Assembly: GCA_902522585.1 (NCBI GenBank)
Contig: CABYWI010000006.1
Location: 1-37,705 of the forward strand
DNA from: an uncultured Alphaproteobacteria bacterium
Lineage (GTDB): Bacteria > Pseudomonadota > Alphaproteobacteria > HIMB59
Length of the DNA stretch: 37,705 bases
Reading direction: 5' to 3'
This document shows, in pieces, positions 15,589 to 24,365 of this stretch (positions are counted from its first letter, which is position 1; the number at the start of each line of letters is the position of its first letter). A program made the translations under genes and the position numbers. A model generated the notes under the pieces. That model worked only from the letters and a program-made list of their open reading frames with translations. It was not told the origin of the DNA and searched no databases.

Positions 15589-17040
15589 ATGTTTGGAAGG
15601 AAATCTAACTTCATCAATGGGAACTGGGTTGAAGGTGAAGGTGAGATAATTAATATAAACCCTTCTGATACAAATGATTTAATAGATAATAATTCTAACG
15701 CCACTTATGATCAATTAAACGATGCAATTAATGCCGCTCAGATAGCTCAAAGAAAATGGGAAGATGTTGGAATAGAAAAAAGAGCTAATATTTTGCACAA
15801 TATTGGAAGTGAGCTGATTAATCAGTCAAAAGAAATTGGCACTCTTTTATCAAGAGAAGAGGGTAAAACATTACCAGAAGGTATTGGGGAAGTTGTTAGA
15901 TCTGGTCAACAGTTTCAATACTACGCAGCGAGTGCTCTAAGACAATTTGGAGAAAACATTGCCTCTACTAGAGAAGGAGTATCAGTTGAATTAACCAGAG
16001 AGCCGATTGGAGTTTGTGGCATTATTTCTCCTTGGAATTTTCCAATTGCAATTGCTGCTTGGAAATCTGCACCTGCAATGGCTTTTGGAAATGCTATAGT
16101 TTTGAAACCAGCTTCTCAAACTCCTGCCAGTGCTATTGCCCTTACAAAAATTATAAGTGAACAAAAAGATATACCTGAAGGTTTATTTAACTTAGTTTTA
16201 GGTGGTGGTGGAACAATAGGCCATCAAATTTCAGAACATACAAATATTAACGCAATTAGTTTCACTGGTTCAGTTAACGTAGGACAAACTATTTACCAAG
16301 AAGCTGCAAAAACTATGAAGAAAATGCAGTTAGAAATGGGCTCTAAAAATCCACTATTAATAATGGATGATGCGGACTTAGAAATTGCTGTTACATGTGC
16401 AACTAATGGGGCTTACGGAGGAACAGGTCAAAAATGTACAGCTTCATCTAGATTAATTGTGCATGAAAAAGTTTATAAAGAATTTATTGAAAGATTAATA
16501 AATAGTATTAGTGCCTTGAAAGTTGGTCATGCTTTAAAAGAAGATTCACAAATGGGTCCTGTATCGAGTGAGAGTCAATTAAAGTCAAATCTTGATTATG
16601 TAGAGAAGGGGAAAAATGAGGCTAAACTTGCCTATGGTGGGAATATTATCAACTTGGATACGCCAGGATATTATATGGAGCCTACCCTTTTCATTGATGG
16701 TGATAATAAATCAACGATCAATCAAGAAGAAATGTTTGGTCCTATAGCTTGCGTCATTCCTGTAAAATCATATGAAGAGGGGCTCGAAGTATCAAATGAT
16801 ACAATATTTGGTCTATCTAGTGGGATCATTACTCAATCCCTTAGTATGGCTGCTGATTTTAAAAAAAATATTAAAACTGGAGTAACTACTGTCAATCTTC
16901 CTACTGCAGGATTAGATTATCACGTACCTTTTGGGGGACGTAAGGCCTCTTCTTTTGGCCCAAGAGAACAAGGAACATACGCACATGAGTTTTTTACTCA
17001 AGTTAAAACAACTTATGTAAACCCTGGCAAAATTAAGTGA
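15589..17040 (+). CDS. NAD(P)-dependent aldehyde dehydrogenase, semialdehyde-type
   Basis: A 483-residue aldehyde dehydrogenase with all catalytic elements: Asn150 in SPWNFP, Lys173 in VLKPAS, the FTGS nucleotide loop (~225-228), general base Glu249 in LEMGSKNP, and catalytic Cys283 in GQKCTASSR. GQKCTASSRLIVHEKVY is reminiscent of alpha-ketoglutarate semialdehyde dehydrogenases, so a C4-C5 semialdehyde acid is a fair guess. It follows proV by 9 bases and overlaps the next gene by 4 (GTGA). It is therefore part of the same operon and probably oxidises an aldehyde from breakdown of the imported solute. Confidence 0.88.
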   Translation: MFGRKSNFINGNWVEGEGEIININPSDTNDLIDNNSNATYDQLNDAINAAQIAQRKWEDVGIEKRANILHNIGSELINQSKEIGTLLSREEGKTLPEGIGEVVRSGQQFQYYAASALRQFGENIASTREGVSVELTREPIGVCGIISPWNFPIAIAAWKSAPAMAFGNAIVLKPASQTPASAIALTKIISEQKDIPEGLFNLVLGGGGTIGHQISEHTNINAISFTGSVNVGQTIYQEAAKTMKKMQLEMGSKNPLLIMDDADLEIAVTCATNGAYGGTGQKCTASSRLIVHEKVYKEFIERLINSISALKVGHALKEDSQMGPVSSESQLKSNLDYVEKGKNEAKLAYGGNIINLDTPGYYMEPTLFIDGDNKSTINQEEMFGPIACVIPVKSYEEGLEVSNDTIFGLSSGIITQSLSMAADFKKNIKTGVTTVNLPTAGLDYHVPFGGRKASSFGPREQGTYAHEFFTQVKTTYVNPGKIK

Positions 17041-18005
17041 ACTATAAAATAGACAATTTACAATATTGTAATTGGTCTAAAGAAATCTTTGAAATTAATC
17101 GTGAAGCAAATCTTGACGCTGTCCATGCAACTATTTGTTATCATGAGGATTATGACGAACTGCAAATTAATATTGATTTATGGAAAAAATATTTTGAAAA
17201 TTATTCTTCTTTAATTTTTCAAGGATTTAACTCTAAAGATATAGAAAGAGCCAAACAAGAAAATAAAACAGCAATTTTTTTTGGCCTACAAAATTGTTCT
17301 CCCATTGAGGATAATATTGAATATGTAGAAGTATTAAAAAAACAAGGTGTTCTTTTTATGCAGCTCACTTATAACAATCAATCTCTGTTGGCAACAGGTT
17401 GTTATGAAGAGAAAGATGCTGGTATTACGAGAATGGGAAGAGAAGTTATTAAAGAAATGAATAGGGTGAAGATGATTATTGATATGTCTCACTCAGCTGA
17501 ACTATCAACTCTTGAAGCTATAGAAATTTCTCAAGAACCGATTGTAGTTAGCCATGCCAATCCATCTTTTTGGCATAAAGGATTAAGAAATAAATCAGAC
17601 ACAATCTTAAAAGAATTAAATAATTCTGGAGGTATGATTGGTTTCTCTATTTATCCTCATCACCTCAAAGGTGCATCGGAATGTACTCTCGACTCTTTTT
17701 GTGAAATGGTAGCAGAAACTACTAAAAAAATATCAGTCAAACAAATAGGCATTGGCTCGGATCTTTGCATTCGACATCCTGATAGTATTGTGGAGTGGAT
17801 GCGAAATGGAACATGGACTAAAACAAAAGATTTTGGAGAAGGTAGCTCTAATAATCCAGGCTTTCCTCCTCAACCCTCCTGGTTTGAGGACGCTAGAGGG
17901 TTTAGCAATTTAGACAGAGGTTTGAGAAAAGTTGGTTTTAATGAAGAAGAGACTCGCGACATATTAGGAAATAATTGGTACAATTTTTATCGAAAGTTTG
18001 ATTAA
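17037..18005 (+). CDS. Membrane-dipeptidase (renal dipeptidase) family protein, divergent
   Basis: The 322-residue product matches peptidase family M19 through GITRMGREVIKEMNRVKMIIDMSHSAELSTLEAI, VVSHANPSFWHKGLRNKSD and IGIGSDL. The zinc ligands in DMSH (H152), SHAN (H173) and GSD (D242) appear intact. The usual N-terminal DGHND motif is not clear (LDAVHATIC instead), and the bridging Glu of the EGG motif seems to be Gln85 (FGLQNC). There is no signal peptide. It may hydrolyse a cyclic amide, lactone or N-acyl intermediate rather than a dipeptide. The GTG start overlaps the aldehyde dehydrogenase stop, and its own stop overlaps the next ATG by one base. Confidence 0.8.
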   Translation: MNYKIDNLQYCNWSKEIFEINREANLDAVHATICYHEDYDELQINIDLWKKYFENYSSLIFQGFNSKDIERAKQENKTAIFFGLQNCSPIEDNIEYVEVLKKQGVLFMQLTYNNQSLLATGCYEEKDAGITRMGREVIKEMNRVKMIIDMSHSAELSTLEAIEISQEPIVVSHANPSFWHKGLRNKSDTILKELNNSGGMIGFSIYPHHLKGASECTLDSFCEMVAETTKKISVKQIGIGSDLCIRHPDSIVEWMRNGTWTKTKDFGEGSSNNPGFPPQPSWFEDARGFSNLDRGLRKVGFNEEETRDILGNNWYNFYRKFD

Positions 18006-19660
18006 TGCAAATAGATTTAAGAAAACCTGAATTTATAATGAAACTGGATCGACTAGGTTCTTTTCATCAGTCAAAGTTGTCTTTTTTAAGAAGTTTTATT
18101 AGAGAATTTCAAGACTGGAAATTTGAAACACATGAAATTGTTCTTGATGAAAAAGGTTTCGGTCATTGTGTTTATGTTGTTAGCAAAGACAACAAAAGAT
18201 ACTCTTTAATTTGCTTTTCTAATGAATTAGATGATAGTGAGCGTTCGGATAGAGTAATCGCCACAAAATGGGATGCTTCTTTTGTACTATTTGATGGAGT
18301 TCCTATGACAAAGGATATTCAACGCTTAAAAAAGAATGTTCCTTTACAAGAACAAGGAAGAGTCACAGAAAAAGAATTATGTCTTTCCAGAGCTAACAAA
18401 TCAGTTCGTATATTTGAACATGTTGTAGATTTACTTTCTCAAGGTAAACAACCAGATACAAAACTCTTATATGATGTAGGTTATCTTTATCGCACAACTG
18501 CCGTCTATGGCTCAGGTAAATTTGGTCTTGCAGATCGAATTAAAATTCAAGATCGTGGTGAACTGAAAGGCCCATTTCGTCTTGAGATGATGTTAGTTTT
18601 CTTAGCTCGTCAATTTACTTTTGATATGGTTAACCATGTAGCCAAAATGCGATCTCCTAAATCAGCTGTAAAGTTAAATGATGATATAGCACGTAATTTA
18701 GGAATAGGTAATTCAACAGGTTTAGGAATGGCGCCTTTTATTGTCAATCATCCTGCTTTACTTAACCAATGGATATTATCTAAAGAAAAAGCCTTGCAAG
18801 CTATCCGCTCTATACCTGTAATATCTGAACAAGAAAAAGAAAAATTTCAATCTCTTCTATCAACTATTCAAGAAAATATTAAGCTTTGGAAAACAGATAG
18901 TGATTATCAAATCAAAAAAAATTCTCAATTAATACATGATTTAAAAAATTTTCAAAAATATTTTACCCAAATGAATTTAGAGAAATTTTTTTGGAATGCT
19001 GTATATGAATGGACAGAGAAAAATACGCAAGCTGAGTGCTGTGAATTTATAGTCTCTCTTTTAATGGAAATTTATCCAGAAATTGTTGAACCATTAAGCT
19101 ATGAAATGTCTATAGATGAAGAAGATTATTTTGATTTTGACTCATCTCGATCAATTGGAGATGTTTGTGCTTTAATTGAAAAAAGATATGCTTGGTTGAT
19201 TGATATAGATTTTGAAAAGAAAAATAATATTTATAACTTCTGGTATTACTCTAAAAATAAACAAGAGCCTAGAATGTCTGATCGATTTAATGAAGATGGC
19301 GCTGAACTTGAACTCCCTCTCGCAATCGCAAGAGATATAAATAAATTATACCTGGAACTTAAAAACTACTCTGAGAAAGATCAACTTTCATCATATCTTT
19401 TTAAAAATCAAGAATTTCGACATGTTTTAAGGCGAATTTTTATATGTGAAAAGCTTCCCTACTCAGAAATTCAGGATAATACAATTTCTAAATCATTAAT
19501 GCCTGTTGATATGCTTCGCTTGAAGTTGTCATTTTTTGGAGCAACTCGCTTTGACCCTAGATCAGATAGATGGGTGCGAATAACTATGTATCAAGGTGCG
19601 CCTCTAATGAAAGAAATTCATCAATCTGATGATACTTGGTCTTATAAAAAGATTGCCTAA
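18005..19660 (+). CDS. Unrecognised 551-residue cytosolic protein in onium-catabolism operon
   Basis: I do not recognise this family. It has no signal peptide or membrane span, so it is probably soluble. A first region (1-170) of mixed strands and helices contains SDRVIATKWDASFVLFDGVP. A central block (~170-265) reads RTTAVYGSGKFGLADRIKIQDRGELKGPFRLEMMLVFLARQFTF and GIGNSTGLGMAPFIVNHPALLNQW. A charged helical linker follows, then a region with RYAWLIDIDF, YYSKNKQEPRMSDRFNEDG and LRLKLSFFGATRFDPRSDRWVRITMYQG. Gly-rich loops and conserved-looking Arg/Asp/Trp clusters suggest an enzyme. Its start overlaps the dipeptidase stop by one base and its stop overlaps the next start by one base, so the three proteins are made together. 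Confidence 0.8.
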   Translation: MQIDLRKPEFIMKLDRLGSFHQSKLSFLRSFIREFQDWKFETHEIVLDEKGFGHCVYVVSKDNKRYSLICFSNELDDSERSDRVIATKWDASFVLFDGVPMTKDIQRLKKNVPLQEQGRVTEKELCLSRANKSVRIFEHVVDLLSQGKQPDTKLLYDVGYLYRTTAVYGSGKFGLADRIKIQDRGELKGPFRLEMMLVFLARQFTFDMVNHVAKMRSPKSAVKLNDDIARNLGIGNSTGLGMAPFIVNHPALLNQWILSKEKALQAIRSIPVISEQEKEKFQSLLSTIQENIKLWKTDSDYQIKKNSQLIHDLKNFQKYFTQMNLEKFFWNAVYEWTEKNTQAECCEFIVSLLMEIYPEIVEPLSYEMSIDEEDYFDFDSSRSIGDVCALIEKRYAWLIDIDFEKKNNIYNFWYYSKNKQEPRMSDRFNEDGAELELPLAIARDINKLYLELKNYSEKDQLSSYLFKNQEFRHVLRRIFICEKLPYSEIQDNTISKSLMPVDMLRLKLSFFGATRFDPRSDRWVRITMYQGAPLMKEIHQSDDTWSYKKIA

Positions 19661-20256
19661 TGCATTCTCTTTATGAAATTGAGACTACTGTAAAAAGAGT
19701 TGCCCGTCATCAAGGCTTAAGTTGGGGTATTGCTGAAGAGGCAGGAAAAATTGTCCGCTCATTAGAACAGTCTGAATTACCAGGTCTTGAAAGTTTTAAT
19801 CGTTTAATAAGCTTCCCTTATAATAAATGTGAAACCGTTATTGATCTTACTAAAAATAATCATAAGAATTTATGTCCTATTCATTTTAGCTTATTTTTTT
19901 TAGATCAATCACATGCCACTGATTTACATCAATCTTTTAAATTTTTAAATATGCAAGAACCCCTTTTAGCTATTCCCTTATTAATTAAAGCGGCACAGAA
20001 GAATTTAATTAGTTTTGAATTTACCTCTACTGAGCTTAAATTCCTTATTAGCTCAGGAAATATTATGATATTGGATAAAAATCAAATCCCCCATCAATCT
20101 AACAACATCACCATGAAAATCTCTAATAAACGTCAACCACAATATTCTGAAGAAACATGGGATCGATTATACGAACTTTCATTAGAGACTTTTGTCGAAG
20201 AAAGTGAAGAAAAGAAACTCTCGGGCGCCGGTGCAGGGCTCACAGATAACGATTAA
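19660..20256 (+). CDS. DUF3726-like protein
   Basis: A 198-residue protein beginning MHSLYEIETTVKRVARHQGLSWGIAEEAGKIVRSLEQSELPGLE. This resembles, from memory, the DUF3726 family, whose function is unknown. The N-terminal third is helical. The middle has an IHFSLFFLDQSHA segment, and the tail (SEETWDRLYELSLETFVEESEEKKLSGAGAGLTDND) is acidic. There is no signal peptide or membrane span. Its ATG overlaps the stop of the 551-residue protein, so the two may form a complex. A 59-base gap containing TTGATT and a possible -10 TTAACT separates it from the demethylase gene, where a new transcript could start. Confidence 0.65.
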   Translation: MHSLYEIETTVKRVARHQGLSWGIAEEAGKIVRSLEQSELPGLESFNRLISFPYNKCETVIDLTKNNHKNLCPIHFSLFFLDQSHATDLHQSFKFLNMQEPLLAIPLLIKAAQKNLISFEFTSTELKFLISSGNIMILDKNQIPHQSNNITMKISNKRQPQYSEETWDRLYELSLETFVEESEEKKLSGAGAGLTDND

Positions 20257-20315
20257 TTTATCCAAAAAAAAGTTTGATTTACTTTTAGAATAAGGATTAA
20301 CTGACCCCAAAATTC

Positions 20316-21422
20316 ATGAACTCAACTATTGCAAAAAGTGCTAGATTAAGATCTACCCCCTTCACTCAAAGAATTGAAGAATATGGGGTTCAATCTTATA
20401 CTGTTTACAATCATATGCTCCTCCCTGCATCATTTCATGGAGCTATTGATGATTACAATCATCTCAAAGAAAATGTGCAAGTTTGGGATGTTTCTGTTGA
20501 AAGACAGGTTCAAATTAAAGGTCCTGATGCAGATTATTTAACTCAACTCATTACTTGTCGAGACTTATCTAATGCGAAAGATCATCTTTGCTATTACGCA
20601 CCCATTGTGGATGATCAGGGTAAAATTTTAAATGATCCTTTAATCATGAAAGTTCATCCTGATACGTGGTGGGTTTCAATCGCTGATACTGATATTCTTC
20701 TTTATGCTAAAGGTATTGCGATCGGAAAAAATTTAGATGTAGAGATAACTGAACCCAATGTGAATCCATTGGCTGTTCAAGGACCAAAATCCTTTGAATT
20801 GATGAGACGTGTTTTTGGAGAAGAAATTTTAAATTTAAAGTTTTTTCATTTTAAAAGATATAATTTTCAAGACCATCAATTTTTAATTGCTAGATCTGGT
20901 TGGTCAAAGCAAGGAGGATTTGAAATATATGTGGACCATGATGAAATTGGTTTGCAGCTTTTTGACAAATTAATTGAAAAAGGAAAAGATTTAAAAGTTC
21001 GACCAGGATGCCCTAATTTAATTGAGCGTATTGAGTCAGGCTTACTGTCATATGGAAATGATATGGATATGAATGATACTCCATTAGAGTGCAACTTGGA
21101 TAGCTTTGTAAGTTTCAATCCTGACATTGAATATTTGGGTAAAGCCGCTCTTCAAAAACAAAAAGATCAGGGGGTATCTCGATCATTAATTGGACTAGTA
21201 CTGGATTTGGATGAAATTTCTGTGACCCAATACATTCCAATTAAAAAAGATGGGCATTTGATCGGCTCATTAAGATCTGCCTGTTATAGTCCAGAATTTA
21301 ACAAATGTTTGGGTATTGCCATGGTTGATAAATCATATCAAAGCCTTGAACAAAATTTATCTTTAGAAATCAATGGCAATGAAATCAGTGCCAAAATGAC
21401 AAATCTGCCATTCCAAAAATAG
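20316..21422 (+). CDS. dmdA: Dimethylsulfoniopropionate demethylase-like protein (GcvT fold)
   Basis: The 368-residue protein is a GcvT/aminomethyltransferase-fold enzyme that looks like DmdA: RLRSTPFTQRIEEYGVQSYTVYNHMLLP, VQVWDVSVERQVQIKGPDA, VNPLAVQGPKSFELMRRVFGE, ARSGWSKQGGFEIYV and CPNLIERIESGLLSYGNDM. DmdA moves a methyl group from DMSP to tetrahydrofolate, giving methylmercaptopropionate. DmdB, DmdC, DmdD and AcuI are not in this window, so the product must be handled elsewhere. Alternatively the enzyme demethylates another onium solute. Paralogues with different substrates exist, so the call rests on memory of sequence motifs. The ProXWV-type importer lies upstream in the array. Confidence 0.75.
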   Translation: MNSTIAKSARLRSTPFTQRIEEYGVQSYTVYNHMLLPASFHGAIDDYNHLKENVQVWDVSVERQVQIKGPDADYLTQLITCRDLSNAKDHLCYYAPIVDDQGKILNDPLIMKVHPDTWWVSIADTDILLYAKGIAIGKNLDVEITEPNVNPLAVQGPKSFELMRRVFGEEILNLKFFHFKRYNFQDHQFLIARSGWSKQGGFEIYVDHDEIGLQLFDKLIEKGKDLKVRPGCPNLIERIESGLLSYGNDMDMNDTPLECNLDSFVSFNPDIEYLGKAALQKQKDQGVSRSLIGLVLDLDEISVTQYIPIKKDGHLIGSLRSACYSPEFNKCLGIAMVDKSYQSLEQNLSLEINGNEISAKMTNLPFQK

Positions 21423-21460
21423 ATATTGCATTCCAATTTTAAAGGTTTAACTAAGCCCTA

Positions 21461-22732
21461 ATGATTGGAACGATATTAAATTCTTGGGCGCTATTTAGTG
21501 GTTTCGGGTTAATTATGTTAGCTCATGCCCTACAAGGCACATTGCTAAATATCAATGCGGTGCTCTATGATTTTTCAGATTTTGAAATCGGGTATACATT
21601 TACTGGCTATTTTATTGGCTTCCTATTTAGCTCTATTCAATGTCCTAAACTTATTAAAAATGTTGGTCATATAAGGGTATTTGCTGCTTTTGCCTCTCTT
21701 GGATCAATAGCTATTCTTCTTCATTGGGTAATTGTTCATCCAGTAGCGTGGTTGGGTTTTCGAATGATTACTGGTTTTTCATTTGCAGCAATTTATATCG
21801 TTTGTGAAAGTTGGCTTAATGATCGAGCTGACAACAATTCTAGAGGGCAATTGATTGGTTTTTATATGATTGTTCTTTATGTTTCAAACGCTGGAGGGGT
21901 GATGTTGATAAATTTAAAGACTACTACTGAAGCACATCTTTACATTTTAACATCCTTATTAATTTCAATAGCTTTAATACCTATCTTGTTAACTAAAAAA
22001 CCAGCTCCAGAATTTACAACACCAAAATTTTTATCTCTAAAAGAACTTTATAAAAAATCACCAATGGCATTTGTTGGGTCATTTGCTATTGGGATGATAT
22101 ACTCTGCATTATTTGGATTGTTAGCAGTTTTTGGAGCTAAAATTGGACTAAGTGTTTTTCAAATCTCAATCTTAGTTTTTGTGAACGTCTTAGTCGGGGC
22201 TATTTTCCAATATCCTGTTGGGAAAATTTCAGACAAATATGATCGAAGAACAATTTTATTTGTTTTAAATCTTATCGCTATTGCTTCTTTAATTTTTGCA
22301 TTTTTATTTGGGTCGCTTTCCTTTTATACGCTGATTTTATTTATTGGAATTCACTCTGCGGTATCTCTTCCTTATTATGCTGTGGTGATTTCCCATATGA
22401 ATGACTTCCTTGAAAAAGAAGAAATTGTCTCAGCTAGCTCAACTTTGACTCTGGTTAATGCTCTTGGGATGGTCACAGGTCCCTTACTAGCTTCTGGGTT
22501 TATGGCCTACTTTGGAGCTTATGGATATTTTATTTATATGATCGTTATATATTCAATAGTTGCTCCTTATAACTTTGCTCGTATTCGTGTTGGTCGAACA
22601 AGTGATATTTATGATGACAACACCCCATCTATGATAGTTCCAAGAACCGCTTCTCCTATTGGAATGCAGTTGGCAACTGATCAAATTATAAATAAGATTG
22701 AGGAAGAAGAGGAAAAATCTAATGACCTTTGA
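21461..22732 (+). CDS. MFS transporter, YcaD-like
   Basis: A 423-residue, 12-helix major facilitator. ALFSGFGLIMLAHALQGTLLNINA opens the protein, GFSFAAIYIVCESWLNDRADNNSRGQLIGFYMIVLYVSNAGG matches the YcaD-type subgroup, and FQYPVGKISDKYDRRTILFVLN is the central cytoplasmic motif. The tail is acidic (KIEEEEEKSNDL). The substrate is unknown; it may export a toxic or waste product such as a methylated or sulfur compound, or take up a related solute. It is followed by the RidA-family gene with an 11-base overlap. Confidence 0.85.
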   Translation: MIGTILNSWALFSGFGLIMLAHALQGTLLNINAVLYDFSDFEIGYTFTGYFIGFLFSSIQCPKLIKNVGHIRVFAAFASLGSIAILLHWVIVHPVAWLGFRMITGFSFAAIYIVCESWLNDRADNNSRGQLIGFYMIVLYVSNAGGVMLINLKTTTEAHLYILTSLLISIALIPILLTKKPAPEFTTPKFLSLKELYKKSPMAFVGSFAIGMIYSALFGLLAVFGAKIGLSVFQISILVFVNVLVGAIFQYPVGKISDKYDRRTILFVLNLIAIASLIFAFLFGSLSFYTLILFIGIHSAVSLPYYAVVISHMNDFLEKEEIVSASSTLTLVNALGMVTGPLLASGFMAYFGAYGYFIYMIVIYSIVAPYNFARIRVGRTSDIYDDNTPSMIVPRTASPIGMQLATDQIINKIEEEEEKSNDL

Positions 22733-23183
22733 ACATAATATAGAAAAATTAGGCTTAAAACTTCCTACCCCAGCTAAACCAGCTGGGAGCTATAAACCTT
22801 GTGTTATTGTGGATAATCTAGCATATATTTCAGGCCAAGGTCCTTTGATGGAAGATGGGACTTTTGCTCAAGGGGTAGTAGGAAAAGATTTAGACCTTGA
22901 GACCGCACAAAATCATGCACAAAAATGTGGTCTTGCTATATTAGCGGCCCTAAAAAATGAAATTGGCGATTTAAACAAAGTTACACAATTAGTAAAACTC
23001 ACTGGATTTGTTAATTGTACGATTGACTTTACCCAACAGCCTTTAGTCATAAATGGTTGCTCTGATCTAATGAAAAATTTATTCGGTGAAAAAGGAGTCC
23101 ATGCTCGTGCAGCGGTAGGGGTAAATTCTCTTCCACTTGGGTTTTCTGTCGAAATTGAAGCCATCTTTCAAATTCAACGTTAA
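22722..23183 (+). CDS. RidA/YjgF-family protein (imine deaminase type)
   Basis: From MTFEHNIEKLGLKLPTPAKPAGSYKPCVIVDNLAYISGQGP the protein has 153 residues. Family features are the N-terminal LAYISGQGPL strand, GKDLDLETAQNHAQKCGLAILAAL, and the C-terminal VHARAAVGVNSLPLGFSVEIEAIFQI with the Arg (HARAAVG) that anchors carboxylates in RidA. RidA proteins hydrolyse reactive enamine/imine intermediates. The length and PAGSYKP opening suggest the longer YjgH-like subgroup. The track start at 22698 lies within the MFS gene; the ATG at 22722 with GGAAGAAGAGG upstream is preferred. Its presence suggests the pathway makes imines, as amine oxidation or demethylation would. Confidence 0.88.
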   Translation: MTFEHNIEKLGLKLPTPAKPAGSYKPCVIVDNLAYISGQGPLMEDGTFAQGVVGKDLDLETAQNHAQKCGLAILAALKNEIGDLNKVTQLVKLTGFVNCTIDFTQQPLVINGCSDLMKNLFGEKGVHARAAVGVNSLPLGFSVEIEAIFQIQR

Positions 23184-23251
23184 TTTCTCGATTGACAACT
23201 AAATTGTTTTAGCAAAATATCTTTATAGGAATATATTTTGAGGGTGGTGCC

Positions 23252-24358
23252 ATGAAGGTTCAATTTCAAAACAACTCACTAAACGTGAGTCATCTAAATA
23301 AATCTTACCAATTACATCCTGTTTGGCTTCGAGAGCGCTTACCAGGTGAAGAGTATTTTGATGTTGATACTCATCAACGTCTTTATGAACCCTCCTCAAT
23401 TGATTTAAATCTTCAAATTACATCGGCGATACTTTCTGATCATTTATTAAACATTGAGTTTAACGATGGTGTTAAAGGTTCATATAATATGGAAGATCTC
23501 CTTATGGAAATGGATGATCAAAAAAATAAAAAAGGACCTTTGCCTGACAGGGTTTTATGGAACTCTTCTTTAAATTCATTTCCTGAAGCTCAATTTGAGG
23601 AAGAAATGTCTGAAAAAAAATCTATGTATGATCTCTTAATTGATTTTTATAAATATGGATTTGTAATCATTAAAAATGTTCCTACAGAGGATAAGTATCT
23701 TCTCAAGTTTGTAAATTCAATTGGACCTGTCAAAATAACAAACTTTGGTGAATATTTTGATGTAATGTCTAAACCTAACCCCAATGATTTAGCCTATAAG
23801 CCGATTGCACTACCTCCACATACTGACAATCCATATCGAAAACCTACTGCTCCAGGCATTCAATTTTTGCATTGCCTTCAAAATGAGGTAAGTGGTGGTT
23901 TTTCAACTCTTGTTGATGGTTTTGCCGTAGCTGAGCATATCAAAATACATGACCCTGAAGCATTCCAATCACTCACAACAACAAACCTTCGGTATCAGTT
24001 TCGAGATAAAGATATTGTCTTAGAAAACTGGGGTGAATTAATTGAGCTTGACGAAGATGGAGATTACAAACAAGTTCGATATAGCACTCGAGTTGATTAT
24101 GTACCCCCTTTAGATAGTGAAAAACTTAGTACTTTTTATCGTTCTCGAAAGTTATTGAGTGAACTTTATTCTGCATCAGATTTTGAGCTAAAATTCAAAT
24201 TAAAGCCAGGAGATATTATGATGTTTGATAATCATCGTCTTCTTCATGGTCGAACTGCCTATGACTCCAATGAAGGTATGCGTCACCTTCAAGGATGTTA
24301 TTTAGAATTTGATGCTACTGATGGCAAGCTCCGCCACCTTGCTCGAAAGTTCAAGTAG
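23252..24358 (+). CDS. Gamma-butyrobetaine dioxygenase-like Fe(II)/2-oxoglutarate oxygenase
   Basis: The 368-residue enzyme has an N-terminal GBBH-like domain (residues ~15-100, PVWLRERLPGEEYFDVDTHQRLYEPSSIDL) and a TauD/TfdA-type catalytic domain. The iron triad is H190 and D192 in PPHTDNPYR and H332 in HRLLHGR. R344 (GMRHLQGCY) probably binds 2-oxoglutarate. Family members hydroxylate gamma-butyrobetaine to carnitine, or trimethyllysine. The cysteines that bind zinc in the animal N-domain (WLRDNC...C..C) are absent. The substrate here is probably another betaine, or hydroxylation starts demethylation. TTGACA lies upstream (23192-23197) without a convincing -10; GAGGGTGG is the ribosome binding site. 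Confidence 0.85.
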   Translation: MKVQFQNNSLNVSHLNKSYQLHPVWLRERLPGEEYFDVDTHQRLYEPSSIDLNLQITSAILSDHLLNIEFNDGVKGSYNMEDLLMEMDDQKNKKGPLPDRVLWNSSLNSFPEAQFEEEMSEKKSMYDLLIDFYKYGFVIIKNVPTEDKYLLKFVNSIGPVKITNFGEYFDVMSKPNPNDLAYKPIALPPHTDNPYRKPTAPGIQFLHCLQNEVSGGFSTLVDGFAVAEHIKIHDPEAFQSLTTTNLRYQFRDKDIVLENWGELIELDEDGDYKQVRYSTRVDYVPPLDSEKLSTFYRSRKLLSELYSASDFELKFKLKPGDIMMFDNHRLLHGRTAYDSNEGMRHLQGCYLEFDATDGKLRHLARKFK

Positions 24359-24365
24359 TTTTCAA

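Noticed and set aside
24309-24365. N-terminal extension of the enolase-superfamily ORF
   Set aside because: These residues (MMLLMASSATLL...) overlap the dioxygenase 3' end out of frame and are unlike the family start; the ATG at 24366 is preferred.
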